Assembly (NCBI GenBank): GCA_027488845.1 | Contig: JAIYBC010000030.1 | Coordinates: 124,001-188,000 of the forward strand | DNA length: 64,000 bases | DNA from: Verrucomicrobiales bacterium | GTDB lineage: Bacteria > Verrucomicrobiota > Verrucomicrobiia > Limisphaerales > UBA9464 | Reading direction: 5' to 3' | Shown: piece after piece, positions 8,214 to 15,769 of the stretch | How the letters are laid out: each line of letters begins with the position of its first letter | Numbering within the stretch: position 1 is the stretch's first letter | Notes under the pieces: generated by a model | The model's database searches: none | What the model was told of the DNA's origin: nothing | What the model saw: the letters and a program-made list of their open reading frames with translations, nothing else | Position numbers and translations under genes: made by a program

Positions 8214-9293
8214 ATGAACACGGATGCGCTCCGCGATCCAGTGAAAACACTCTTGGTAACGGGTTCGTCCGGCCTGATTGGGTCGGAGGTGGTGGCGGGC
8301 TTCTCGGCGGACGGCTGGGCGGTCCATGGCGTGGACAACAACATGCGTGCGGACTTCTTCGGTCCGCAGGGTGACACGCGTTGGAACCTCCAGCGGCTGA
8401 AGGAAACCCATCCGGCGTTCCAGCATCATGAGGTGGACATCCGCAACCGAGCGGCGGTGGTGGAGCTGCTGAAGACGGTGAAGCCGGATGCGGTGGTGCA
8501 CACGGCCGCGCAACCGAGCCATGACCTGGCGGCGAGCCGTCCGTTCGACGACTTCGACGTCAATGCGGTGGGCACGTTGAACCTGCTGGAGGCGACGCGG
8601 CTGGCGTGTGCGGAGTCGCCGTTCGTGCACATGAGCACGAACAAGGTCTACGGCGACGCGCCGAACGAGATCGCGCTGAAGGAACTGGAGACGCGCTGGG
8701 ACTACGCGGATGCGGCCTACGACGACGGCATCCGGGAAACCTTCCGGATCGACCAGAGCAAGCATTCGCTGTTCGGGGCGTCCAAGGTGGCGGCGGACGT
8801 CATGGTGCAGGAGTACGGCCGTTACTTCGGGATGGGCACGTGCTGCTTGCGGGGCGGGTGCCTGACCGGTCCGAACCACAGCGGGGTCGAGCTGCACGGC
8901 TTCCTGAGCTACCTGATCAAGTGCAACCTGGAAGGGCGCACCTATCGGGTGTTCGGGTACAAGGGCAAGCAGGTGCGGGACAACATCCACAGCCACGACG
9001 TGGTGGCGTTCATGAAGCGGTTCATCGACGCGCCGCGGAAGGGCGAGGTGTACAACCTGGGTGGCGGCCGTGCGAACTCGGTGTCGATCCTCGAGGCGTT
9101 CCGACTGATCTCGGAGATCTCGGGGAAGGAGATGAAGCACGAGTACGTGGACCAGAACCGCCAGGGCGACCACATCTGCTACATCTCGAACCTGGACAAG
9201 CTGAAGGCCCACTACCCGGGCTGGGACATCACCAAGAGCCTGCGCCAGACCTTCGTGGAGATCCACGAGGCATGGTGCAGGAGGAAGGGGTAG
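8214..9293 (+). CDS. CDP-paratose 2-epimerase-like nucleotide-sugar epimerase
   Basis: A 359-residue extended SDR protein. It has GSSGLIG at 17-23, the GVDNNMR and FFGPQGD segment (39-54) characteristic of RfbE/CDP-tyvelose epimerase relatives, and STNKVYGD at 141-148. The Tyr-x3-Lys site reads SLFGASK with Lys191, so Phe187 stands where the catalytic Tyr is expected. RGGCLTGP and [10 protein letters not shown] complete the pattern. I recall relatives with the same Phe, but could not check. It probably epimerises or otherwise remodels a nucleotide sugar. The ATG lies 8 bp after a CTCTGTGGCC repeat. Confidence 0.8.
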   Translation: MNTDALRDPVKTLLVTGSSGLIGSEVVAGFSADGWAVHGVDNNMRADFFGPQGDTRWNLQRLKETHPAFQHHEVDIRNRAAVVELLKTVKPDAVVHTAAQPSHDLAASRPFDDFDVNAVGTLNLLEATRLACAESPFVHMSTNKVYGDAPNEIALKELETRWDYADAAYDDGIRETFRIDQSKHSLFGASKVAADVMVQEYGRYFGMGTCCLRGGCLTGPNHSGVELHGFLSYLIKCNLEGRTYRVFGYKGKQVRDNIHSHDVVAFMKRFIDAPRKGEVYNLGGGRANSVSILEAFRLISEISGKEMKHEYVDQNRQGDHICYISNLDKLKAHYPGWDITKSLRQTFVEIHEAWCRRKG

Positions 9294-9564
9294 GGAGCGG
9301 AGAGCGGGGTTGGGCGTCGGGCTTCGGGCTTCGGGGGAAGGGAGCGGGGAGCGACGGAGAAAGGCATCAGGCGTCGGGCGTCGGGAGCAACGGACTACGG
9401 ACCACAAACATCCCCCTCCGTGTCCTCCGCGTCTCGGTGGCCAATCTCCACCCCATTCGGGAGAGCGGATGCCGGAGAAGATCGGCAGTGTCCCCGACGC
9501 CCGAAGCCTGAAGCCCGACGCCTCCTCCTGAAGTTTCCGTGGCGGTGACCGATATCGAATCGAC
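9294..9564 (+). repeat. Repeat-rich gap with composite repeat copy E
   Basis: A 271-bp gap. It has GAGCGGAGAGCGGGG, GGCGTCGGGCTTCGGGCTTCG, then the composite GGCGTCGGGAGCAACGGAC / CCTCCGTGTCCTCCGCG / TCGGTGGCC at about 9364-9446, and the inverse CCGACGCCCGAAGCCTGAAG near 9500. No coding region or clear promoter is visible. Confidence 0.75.
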
Positions 9565-10434
9565 ATGAAAGGCATCATCTTGGCCGGGGGCGCGGGTTCG
9601 CGCCTGTATCCGTTGACGCGGGTGGCGTCGAAGCAACTGCAGCCGGTGTACGACAAGCCGATGGTGTACTACCCGCTGACGACGTTGATCGATGGCGGGA
9701 TCCGTGAGATCTGCCTGATTTCGACGCCGCAGGATCTGCCGCGGTTCCGGCAGCTGTTGGGCGATGGCGCGGACTGGGGTCTGCGGATCGAGTACCGGGA
9801 GCAGGTGAAGCCGGAGGGGATCGCGCAGGCGTTCCGGATCGCGGCGGACTTCGTGGGGTCGGACCCGGTGACGCTGATCCTGGGGGACAACATCTTCTAC
9901 GGCGGGGACTCGTTCCAGAAGGCCTTCGACACCTTCACCACCGGGGCGACGATCTTCGGGTACCATGTGAACGATCCGGAGCGGTACGGTGTGGTGGAGT
10001 TCGACGCGCAGGGGAAGGCCTTGTCGATCGAGGAGAAGCCGGAGGCGCCGAAGAGCAACTACGCGGTGCCGGGGCTGTACCTGTACGACAACCAGGTGGT
10101 CCAGATCGCGCGCGACCTGAAGCCGAGCGCGCGGGGCGAGCTGGAGATCACCGACGTCAACGTGGAGTACCTGCGTCGGGGGAGCCTGAGGGTCGAGAAG
10201 CTGGCCCGGGGATTCGCATGGCTGGACGCGGGCACGAGCACGAGCCTGCATGAGGCGAGCGCGTACGTTCAGACGATCGAGAAGCGGCAGGGGATCAAGG
10301 TGGGCTGTCCGGAGGAGGCGGCCTATCGTCGCGGCTTCCTGAGCCTCGAGGCGCTGGCCGCGCTGGTGGAACGCCTTCCGAAGTGCGAGTACCGCGATTA
10401 CCTTGACGGGGTTGTGAAGGAGCAGGGAGCTTAA
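9565..10434 (+). CDS. rfbA: Glucose-1-phosphate thymidylyltransferase
   Basis: A 289-residue protein of the usual RmlA length. It has the nucleotidyl-transfer loop GGAGSRLYP at 8-16, the lysine-containing [11 protein letters not shown] at 23-33, the metal-binding [10 protein letters not shown] at 104-113, and [12 protein letters not shown] and FAWLDAGT downstream. It joins dTTP and glucose-1-phosphate to give dTDP-glucose, the first step of dTDP-rhamnose and related pathways, and is normally feedback-inhibited by dTDP-rhamnose. The product feeds RmlB (11677-12690). Identification is secure. Confidence 0.96.
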   Translation: MKGIILAGGAGSRLYPLTRVASKQLQPVYDKPMVYYPLTTLIDGGIREICLISTPQDLPRFRQLLGDGADWGLRIEYREQVKPEGIAQAFRIAADFVGSDPVTLILGDNIFYGGDSFQKAFDTFTTGATIFGYHVNDPERYGVVEFDAQGKALSIEEKPEAPKSNYAVPGLYLYDNQVVQIARDLKPSARGELEITDVNVEYLRRGSLRVEKLARGFAWLDAGTSTSLHEASAYVQTIEKRQGIKVGCPEEAAYRRGFLSLEALAALVERLPKCEYRDYLDGVVKEQGA

Positions 10435-10528
10435 GGAAAGACGGCTTTGGGCGTCAGGCTTCGGGCTTGAGGTGCTGATGCAGCCGCATCCCGACGCCCG
10501 ACGCCGGACTCCCGAAACCTGTATTCCA
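10435..10528. repeat. Short GGCGTCAGGCTTCGGGC repeat with inverted partner
   Basis: GGGCGTCAGGCTTCGGGC near 10448 is followed by CCCGACGCCCGACGCCGG near 10490. The two belong to the same family in opposite orientation and could fold into a hairpin in the leader of the RmlD-like gene. Confidence 0.65.
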
Positions 10529-11476
10529 ATGATCCTTCTGCTCGGTGGCACCGGATATGTCGGTGAAGCTTTCCAACGTGAGTTGGTGGGCCGTGGCTTG
10601 GCGTTCCGCAACCTGACGCGGGCGGAGTTGGACTATGCGCGGTTCGGGGTGCTGCTCGGGCTGTTGCGGGAGTCGAATCCGACGTTCGTGATCAACTGCG
10701 CCGGCTACACGGGGAAGCCGAACGTGGATACCTGCGAATCGGCGAAGGCGGACACCTTGGTCGGCAACACCCTGTTGCCGCAGACGATTGCCCATGCCTG
10801 CGCCGCCGCCGGGGTGCCCTGGGGACATGTCTCGTCGGGGTGCATCTACTCGGGTGCGAAGATCCTGGGCGAGGACGGCACGCTGCGGGTCGAGAAGGAC
10901 ATGACCCGGCCGGAGATGCGGGCGTTGGCGGAGGCGCATCCGGAGCGGATCCAGGGCTTTACGGAGGAGGACGCGCCGAACTTCAGCTTCCGTGATGGAC
11001 CGTGCAGCTTCTACTCCGGGACCAAGGCCCTCGGTGAGGAGGCGATCGCCGGCATCGGGACTTCGTACGTGTGGCGGCTTCGGATCCCGTTCGACGAGTT
11101 CGACGGTGCGCGCAACTACCTGAGCAAGGTCCAGCGGTATGCGAAGGTCTACGACAACCTGAACTCGATCTCGCATCGCTCCGACTTCGCGAAGGCCTGC
11201 CTGGACCTTTGGCTGATGGGTGCGCCGGCGGGGGTCTACAACGTGACCAACCCAGGCTGGGTGACGACGCGACGGGTGGTGGAACGGATCGAAGGGATCC
11301 TGCGGCCGCCGAGGCAGTTCGAGTACTGGGCGAGCGACGAGGAGTTCTACCGGGTCGCGGCGAAGACCCCACGTTCGAACTGCGTGATGGACGCCACGAA
11401 ACTGCTCCGCGCCGGCGTGAAGATCCGCCCGGTCGAGGAAGCCCTGGAACACGCCCTGAGGAATTGGGTGGCCTAA
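10529..11476 (+). CDS. RmlD-like sugar-nucleotide reductase (SDR)
   Basis: A 315-residue protein from the ATG at 10529; an upstream ATG would read through repeat DNA. It carries GGTGYVG at 6-12, [14 protein letters not shown] (54-67) resembling the RmlD segment VINAAAYTAVD, SSGCIY at 102-107 and the catalytic YSGTK at 162-166. The [18 protein letters not shown] region resembles RmlD substrate-binding loops. It lies between rfbA and rfbB, so it plausibly reduces a dTDP-4-keto sugar. It differs enough from canonical RmlD that another 4-keto sugar, or an epimerase role, remains possible. No RmlC is present in the window. Confidence 0.75.
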   Translation: MILLLGGTGYVGEAFQRELVGRGLAFRNLTRAELDYARFGVLLGLLRESNPTFVINCAGYTGKPNVDTCESAKADTLVGNTLLPQTIAHACAAAGVPWGHVSSGCIYSGAKILGEDGTLRVEKDMTRPEMRALAEAHPERIQGFTEEDAPNFSFRDGPCSFYSGTKALGEEAIAGIGTSYVWRLRIPFDEFDGARNYLSKVQRYAKVYDNLNSISHRSDFAKACLDLWLMGAPAGVYNVTNPGWVTTRRVVERIEGILRPPRQFEYWASDEEFYRVAAKTPRSNCVMDATKLLRAGVKIRPVEEALEHALRNWVA

Positions 11477-11676
11477 GGGAGCAGGGAGCGCCGAGCAAGG
11501 AGCGGGGAGCCCAGAGCAGAGAGCCAAGGGCAGGAAGAGGAATATTCTATCTCCGGATTCAAGGCGCCCTTCAATCGGCTCCCCGCTCTAAGCTCCCTGC
11601 TCGGTGCTCCCTGCTCGGTGCTCCCTGCTCGGTGCTCCCTGCTCCCTGCTCCCTGCTCCCTGCTCACAATTCTCAA
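11477..11676. repeat. Tandem GCTCCCT array and inverted GGAGCAGGGAGC in the rfbB leader
   Basis: GGGAGCAGGGAGC begins at 11477. From 11592 there is a tandem array: a 14-bp unit GCTCCCTGCTCGGT three times (11592, 11606, 11620), then the 7-bp unit GCTCCCT repeated up to 11665. The array ends 11 bp before the rfbB ATG. The early purine-rich and late pyrimidine-rich parts are complementary. Confidence 0.85.
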
Positions 11677-12690
11677 ATGCACCTCCTTGTCACCGGCGGA
11701 GCCGGATTCATCGGATCGAACCTGATCGCGCGGGTCATCGACGAGGCGTCGGTGGCGAAGCTGGTCAACCTGGACTGCCTGACCTACGCGGGTCACCCGG
11801 CGAACCTGCGCGGGGTCGAAAGCCATCCGAAGTACGTCTTCGAGAGGGTGGACCTTCGGGACAAGGCCGAGGTGCTGCGGGTGGTGCGGCAACATGGGAT
11901 CACCCATGTGATGCACCTGGCGGCGGAATCGCACGTGGACCGCTCGATCAGCGGTCCCGGGGACTTCATCCACACGAACATCGTGGGGACCTTCCACCTG
12001 TTGGAGGCCTGTCGGGACACGTGGGGCGGGGCGTTCGAGGGGAAGCGGTTCCATCACGTGTCGACGGACGAGGTGTATGGGTCGCTGGGGGCGGAAGGGT
12101 ACTTCACGGAAGAGACGCCCTACGCGCCGAACTCGCCGTACTCGGCAAGCAAGGCGTCGAGCGACCTGTTGGTGAGGGCCTACCACCACACGTACGGTCT
12201 GCCGGTGGTGACGACGAACTGCTCGAACAACTACGGTCCGAACCAGTTCCCGGAGAAGCTGATCCCGGTGGTGATCCAGAACGTGCTGGGGCGGAAGCCG
12301 ATCCCGGTCTACGGGGACGGACTCAACGTGCGGGATTGGCTGTACGTGGGAGACCACGCGGAGGCGTTGTGGCAGGTGTTGGGCCGGGGCCGGCTGGGGG
12401 AGACCTACAACATCGGCGGGCACAACGAATGGGCGAACATCCGGATCGTGGAGTTGATCTGCGACCTGGTGGACGAGATGAAGCCGGAGCTGGGCGGGAA
12501 CTCGCGGGGGTTGATCACCTACGTGAAGGACCGTCCGGGCCACGACCGTCGCTACGCGATCGACGCGTCGAAGATCCAGAAGGAGCTGGGTTGGGTGCCG
12601 GCGCACACCTTCGAGACCGGCATCCGCGAGACCGTGGCCTGGTACCTCGGAAATCAGGACTGGGTGGATGAGGTGAGGAAGAAGGGCTGA
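11677..12690 (+). CDS. rfbB: dTDP-glucose 4,6-dehydratase
   Basis: A 337-residue protein of the usual RmlB length. It has GGAGFIG at 7-13, [11 protein letters not shown] near 80-90, the catalytic triad STDEVYG (Thr130, Asp131, Glu132) and YSASK at 155-159, and the NCSNNYGP and [10 protein letters not shown] segments. It converts dTDP-glucose to dTDP-4-keto-6-deoxyglucose. The frame extends far upstream, but that part is antisense-like and repeat DNA; the ATG at 11677 starts directly at the Rossmann strand. Its leader holds the tandem GCTCCCT array. A hairpin terminator follows 260 bp after the stop. Confidence 0.96.
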   Translation: MHLLVTGGAGFIGSNLIARVIDEASVAKLVNLDCLTYAGHPANLRGVESHPKYVFERVDLRDKAEVLRVVRQHGITHVMHLAAESHVDRSISGPGDFIHTNIVGTFHLLEACRDTWGGAFEGKRFHHVSTDEVYGSLGAEGYFTEETPYAPNSPYSASKASSDLLVRAYHHTYGLPVVTTNCSNNYGPNQFPEKLIPVVIQNVLGRKPIPVYGDGLNVRDWLYVGDHAEALWQVLGRGRLGETYNIGGHNEWANIRIVELICDLVDEMKPELGGNSRGLITYVKDRPGHDRRYAIDASKIQKELGWVPAHTFETGIRETVAWYLGNQDWVDEVRKKG

Positions 12691-13093
12691 GGGCCCGCGG
12701 CACGAGCAGGGAGCAAGATTGAGCCGGGAGATCTGAGCCGGGAGCAGGGAGCGGCGGCACGAGCAGGGAGCATAGAGCAGGGAGTGGGGACCGCTTGGCA
12801 GCTGCGGCTACAGGCAACGGACGACGGACAACGGACAAGGAACAACGAACATCCCCCTCCGCGTCCTCGGTGTCTCTGTGGCTGGTCTTCAGCCCTTGGG
12901 GAGCAGGGAGCAGGGAGAAAAGAGCGGCGTCGGGACATAGGGTTCGGGAAAAGGGACGAAGCGCGGCCGTTGAGCGGCCGGCTTCGTCCCTTTTTCGTTT
13001 CCAGGGCCTGCGTCGGTCCCGGCGATTCGGGGACGATCCATTTCGACGCTTTCGCGGCTTGAGTGGCGCTGGCAGCGTTGGGTTTCTTCGATC
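12691..13093. other. 403-bp gap: repeats, composite copy H, terminator
   Basis: It holds several GAGCAGGGAGC copies (12704-12783), a composite repeat at 12781-12894 that includes GGCAGCTGCGGCTACAGGC and CAACGGACGACGGACAACGG followed by TCTCTGTGGC, then the intrinsic terminator at 12951-12995. The last 100 bp, before the ABC exporter ATG at 13094, shows no recognisable promoter. No gene was seen here. Confidence 0.7.
12951..12995 (+). terminator. Strong intrinsic terminator after rfbB
   Basis: Perfect 12-bp stem AAGGGACGAAGC (12951-12962) with GCTTCGTCCCTT (12981-12992), extended by an inner CGGCC/GGCCG stem (12964-12968 with 12976-12980) and a 7-nt loop. A run of five T follows at 12991-12995. 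It closes the glycan cluster before the ABC exporter gene. Confidence 0.88.
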
Positions 13094-14911
13094 ATGGGCG
13101 TTTTCCTCCGGCAGTTGTGGCCGTTTGTCCGCACCCACCGCAGCCGTTTGATGGCCGGTGTCGGTGCCGGGCTTCTCTATGCCCTGGGCAGCGGACTGCT
13201 CATGATGGCGGTCAAGCTGGTGTTCGACGCGGTCTTCCCGACCGCCGGGGCGCGTTCCCTCGAGGAGTCCCTCGCCAAGATCCCCGAGATCGTCCGCGAT
13301 CCGATCCTCCAACTCTACGCCCGCGTGCGCATCGGCGCGGACTCGCCCGCGCTGGGCTGGATCATCGCCGGGGTCCCGATCGCCATGATGCTCCGCGGAG
13401 CCGGGGCGTTCCTGTGCGTCTATTGCATGACCTGGGTCGGTTCCGCCACGGTACACGACCTCCGGGTCCGGATCTTCGAACACCTGCAGCGTCTCTCCCT
13501 GGACTACTTCGGATCCGCACGGACCGGCGACCTGCAGTCGCGTCTGATGAACGAGACCCAAGCCATCCAGGGGTGCATCGGACAGGGATTCTCCACGGTG
13601 GCCCGGGATCCCGCCACGATCGTGGGCATCGTGCTGCTGCTGGCCTTCATGCAGCCGCGCCTGACGGCGGTGGCGCTGGTGGTGTTCCCCCTGGTGGTGG
13701 TGCCGGTGGTGGTCTACGGGCGGAAGGTGCGTCGGTCCTGGAAGGCGGCCCAGCTGCACACGGCCGAGCTGACCGACCAGTTGCAGGAGAACTTCACCGG
13801 GATCCGGGTGGTGAAGGCGTTCAACCTGGAGGCGTTGATGGCGGGACGGTTCGCGTCCACCTCGAAGCGCATCACCTCCCAGTACATGCGCTTCCTGCGC
13901 AACAGCGAGTTGCCGGGGCCGATGATCGAGACGGTCGGTTCGATCGGCGTGTGTCTGATGCTCTTCCACGTGGTGGGCCTTTCCGCCGAGCAGAGACCGT
14001 CGGCCGGCGACTTCACCTCGTTCGTGGGCTCGCTGTTCGCGCTCTACCAGCCGGTGAAGAACCTCTCGCGGCTTTGGAGCCAACTGGAGCAGGGACGGGT
14101 CGCCGGGGAACGGTTGTTCCCGATCCTGGAGACCGTCCCGGGCATCCCTGAGCCGGCGGTGCCGCGCCCATTCCAGGCGCACGGAGCCGAGATCGTCTTC
14201 GAGGACGTCTCCTTCGCCTACGGTGAGAAGACCGTGGTCCGTGGGTTCAACCTGGTGATGAGGCCGGGTTCCTTGGTGGCGCTGGTGGGCATGAGTGGTT
14301 CGGGGAAGACCACGGTGACCAATCTCCTGTTGCGGTTCCACGATCCGGCCACCGGTTCGATCCGCATCGGTGGCACCGACCTGCGTGCGGTGGGAACCGG
14401 AGACCTGAGGTCCCATATGGCGATCGTCACGCAGGAGACCCTGCTTTTCAACGACACCATCCGGGCGAACATCCGGATGGGCCGGCTGGATGCGACCGAT
14501 GCCGAGGTGGAGCAGGCGGCGCGGCATGCGAACGCGCACGAGTTCATCCTGGCCCGTCCCGGCGGGTACGATGCGGTGGTGGGCGAACGGGGTGCGGGAC
14601 TTTCCGGCGGACAACGCCAACGCATCGCCATCGCCCGGGCGCTGCTGCGGAACGCGCCGATCCTTGTCCTCGACGAAGCCACCAGCGCGTTGGACAGCGA
14701 ATCCGAGCGTCTGGTGCAGGCGGAGTTGGAGGTCCTGATGCAGGGCCGGACCACGCTGTGCATCGCGCACCGGCTTTCGACCATCCAGAAGGCGGACATG
14801 ATCGTGGTGATGGATGGCGGACGGATCGTCGAGCAGGGAACGCATGCCGGGCTGCTGGCCCGGAACGGAGCCTATGCCCGACTCCATGCGATCCAGTTTG
14901 GGGAAGGGTGA
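13094..14911 (+). CDS. MsbA-like ABC exporter, fused permease-ATPase
   Basis: A 605-residue half-transporter. The N-terminal ABC_membrane domain spans about 15-330 with six hydrophobic helices and the coupling segment LTDQLQENFTGIRVVKAFN. The ATPase domain has Walker A GMSGSGKT at 399-406, signature LSGGQ at 503-507, Walker B ILVLDE at 523-528 and the H-loop IAHRLST. Family members of this size and order flip lipid A, lipid-linked oligosaccharides or peptides as dimers. Its place directly after the glycan cluster suggests lipid or glycan export, but a terminator separates it from rfbB, so it may have its own promoter. Confidence 0.93.
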   Translation: MGVFLRQLWPFVRTHRSRLMAGVGAGLLYALGSGLLMMAVKLVFDAVFPTAGARSLEESLAKIPEIVRDPILQLYARVRIGADSPALGWIIAGVPIAMMLRGAGAFLCVYCMTWVGSATVHDLRVRIFEHLQRLSLDYFGSARTGDLQSRLMNETQAIQGCIGQGFSTVARDPATIVGIVLLLAFMQPRLTAVALVVFPLVVVPVVVYGRKVRRSWKAAQLHTAELTDQLQENFTGIRVVKAFNLEALMAGRFASTSKRITSQYMRFLRNSELPGPMIETVGSIGVCLMLFHVVGLSAEQRPSAGDFTSFVGSLFALYQPVKNLSRLWSQLEQGRVAGERLFPILETVPGIPEPAVPRPFQAHGAEIVFEDVSFAYGEKTVVRGFNLVMRPGSLVALVGMSGSGKTTVTNLLLRFHDPATGSIRIGGTDLRAVGTGDLRSHMAIVTQETLLFNDTIRANIRMGRLDATDAEVEQAARHANAHEFILARPGGYDAVVGERGAGLSGGQRQRIAIARALLRNAPILVLDEATSALDSESERLVQAELEVLMQGRTTLCIAHRLSTIQKADMIVVMDGGRIVEQGTHAGLLARNGAYARLHAIQFGEG

Positions 14912-15769
14912 GCGGAAGCAGGGAGCTTTGAGCAGGGAGCAGGGAGCGGGATTCAGGAAAACGAACATACCCCTTCGTGGCCTCGGTGTCTCTGTGGCCG
15001 GTCTTCATCCCAGTGCGGAAGCAGGGAGTGGGGACCGCGGTTTGGCAGCCGCGGCTACAGGCGACGGACAACGGACAAGGAGCAACCCACTCCGTGTCCT
15101 CCGTGTCTCTGTGGCCAAACTTCATCCCAGCGGCGGAGTGCGGAGCGCCGGGACAGGGGCAAATCGGGAATCAGGAATCTCGAATCCCGAATTCTCATCG
15201 GACGGCACCGGTTCGTGACGCCTTCTCGTGCGAGTGACCCCGGTATAGGCCTTTTTGGGAGGGTTTCCGTCGCTCAACCTCCCCGGCGCGGTCTTCCGAA
15301 CTTCTTCGGTTTGAAGGCCTACGGCCCGGGGGCTGCCGGCCCTTTCCAGGGCTCTTTCCGGTACCCTGTAGTCACCAGGCCAAGCTGTGGATATCCGCAG
15401 TTGGAAGATGCTTCCAATCAGTGGCTTGCGAACTCGGAAGGTGGAGTGTTCCGACGGGTTGGACTGGGAAAGACGTCCTCGGAAAAGGAAACGGCGGGCT
15501 TTGGGGTGACACACGGATTACACCGCCAAAGCCCGCCGGCCTTGCTCCCACTCAGGAGCAAAAGTGAAAAATTGAGAGACCAAGCCCTAGGGGCCTGACC
15601 TGTGGTATCGGGAGAACAGCCATTGGATAGTCGGACCTTGCCCAGAGGGTCAAGCCCCGACTCGTCCTTTGAATGTCGACCGGGCTCAGAGTAGGGCGGG
15701 TTGCCATCGGAGTCCACCGGTGCTGAGTGACTTCCATGTGACTGGTGGCACGGAACCGATGCCTGGGCC
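14912..15769. other. 858-bp non-coding gap with two composite repeats and a large hairpin
   Basis: 14912-15180 carries GAGCAGGGAGC copies and two composite repeats (14951-15013 and 15021-15130), each ending CTTCATCCCAG. 15160-15190 has the AATCGGGAATCAGGAATC family. From about 15200 to 15770 no convincing coding frame was found on either strand; the only structure noted is a long hairpin at 15492-15538. It does not match tRNA, tmRNA, RNase P or SRP RNA patterns by eye. Confidence 0.65.
15478..15538 (-). terminator. Possible terminator for the delta-60-repeat gene
   Basis: Left arm CGGCGGGCTTTGG plus GGTG (15492-15508) pairs with CACC plus GCCAAAGCCCGCCG (15521-15538), with one bulge and a 12-nt loop. 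Read on the minus strand the hairpin is followed by TTTCCTTTTCC, a weak U-rich tail. It lies 230 bp past the stop of the minus-strand gene. Confidence 0.4.

Noticed and set aside
6621-9656. A 1011-residue open frame on the minus strand
   Set aside because: It runs antisense to clear genes (polymerase-like protein and SDR epimerase) and its translation is Arg/Pro/Gln/His-rich without domains, as expected for a shadow frame in GC-rich coding DNA.
11592-11665. CRISPR-like array
   Set aside because: The units are 7-14 bp direct tandem repeats without unique spacers, and no cas genes are nearby.
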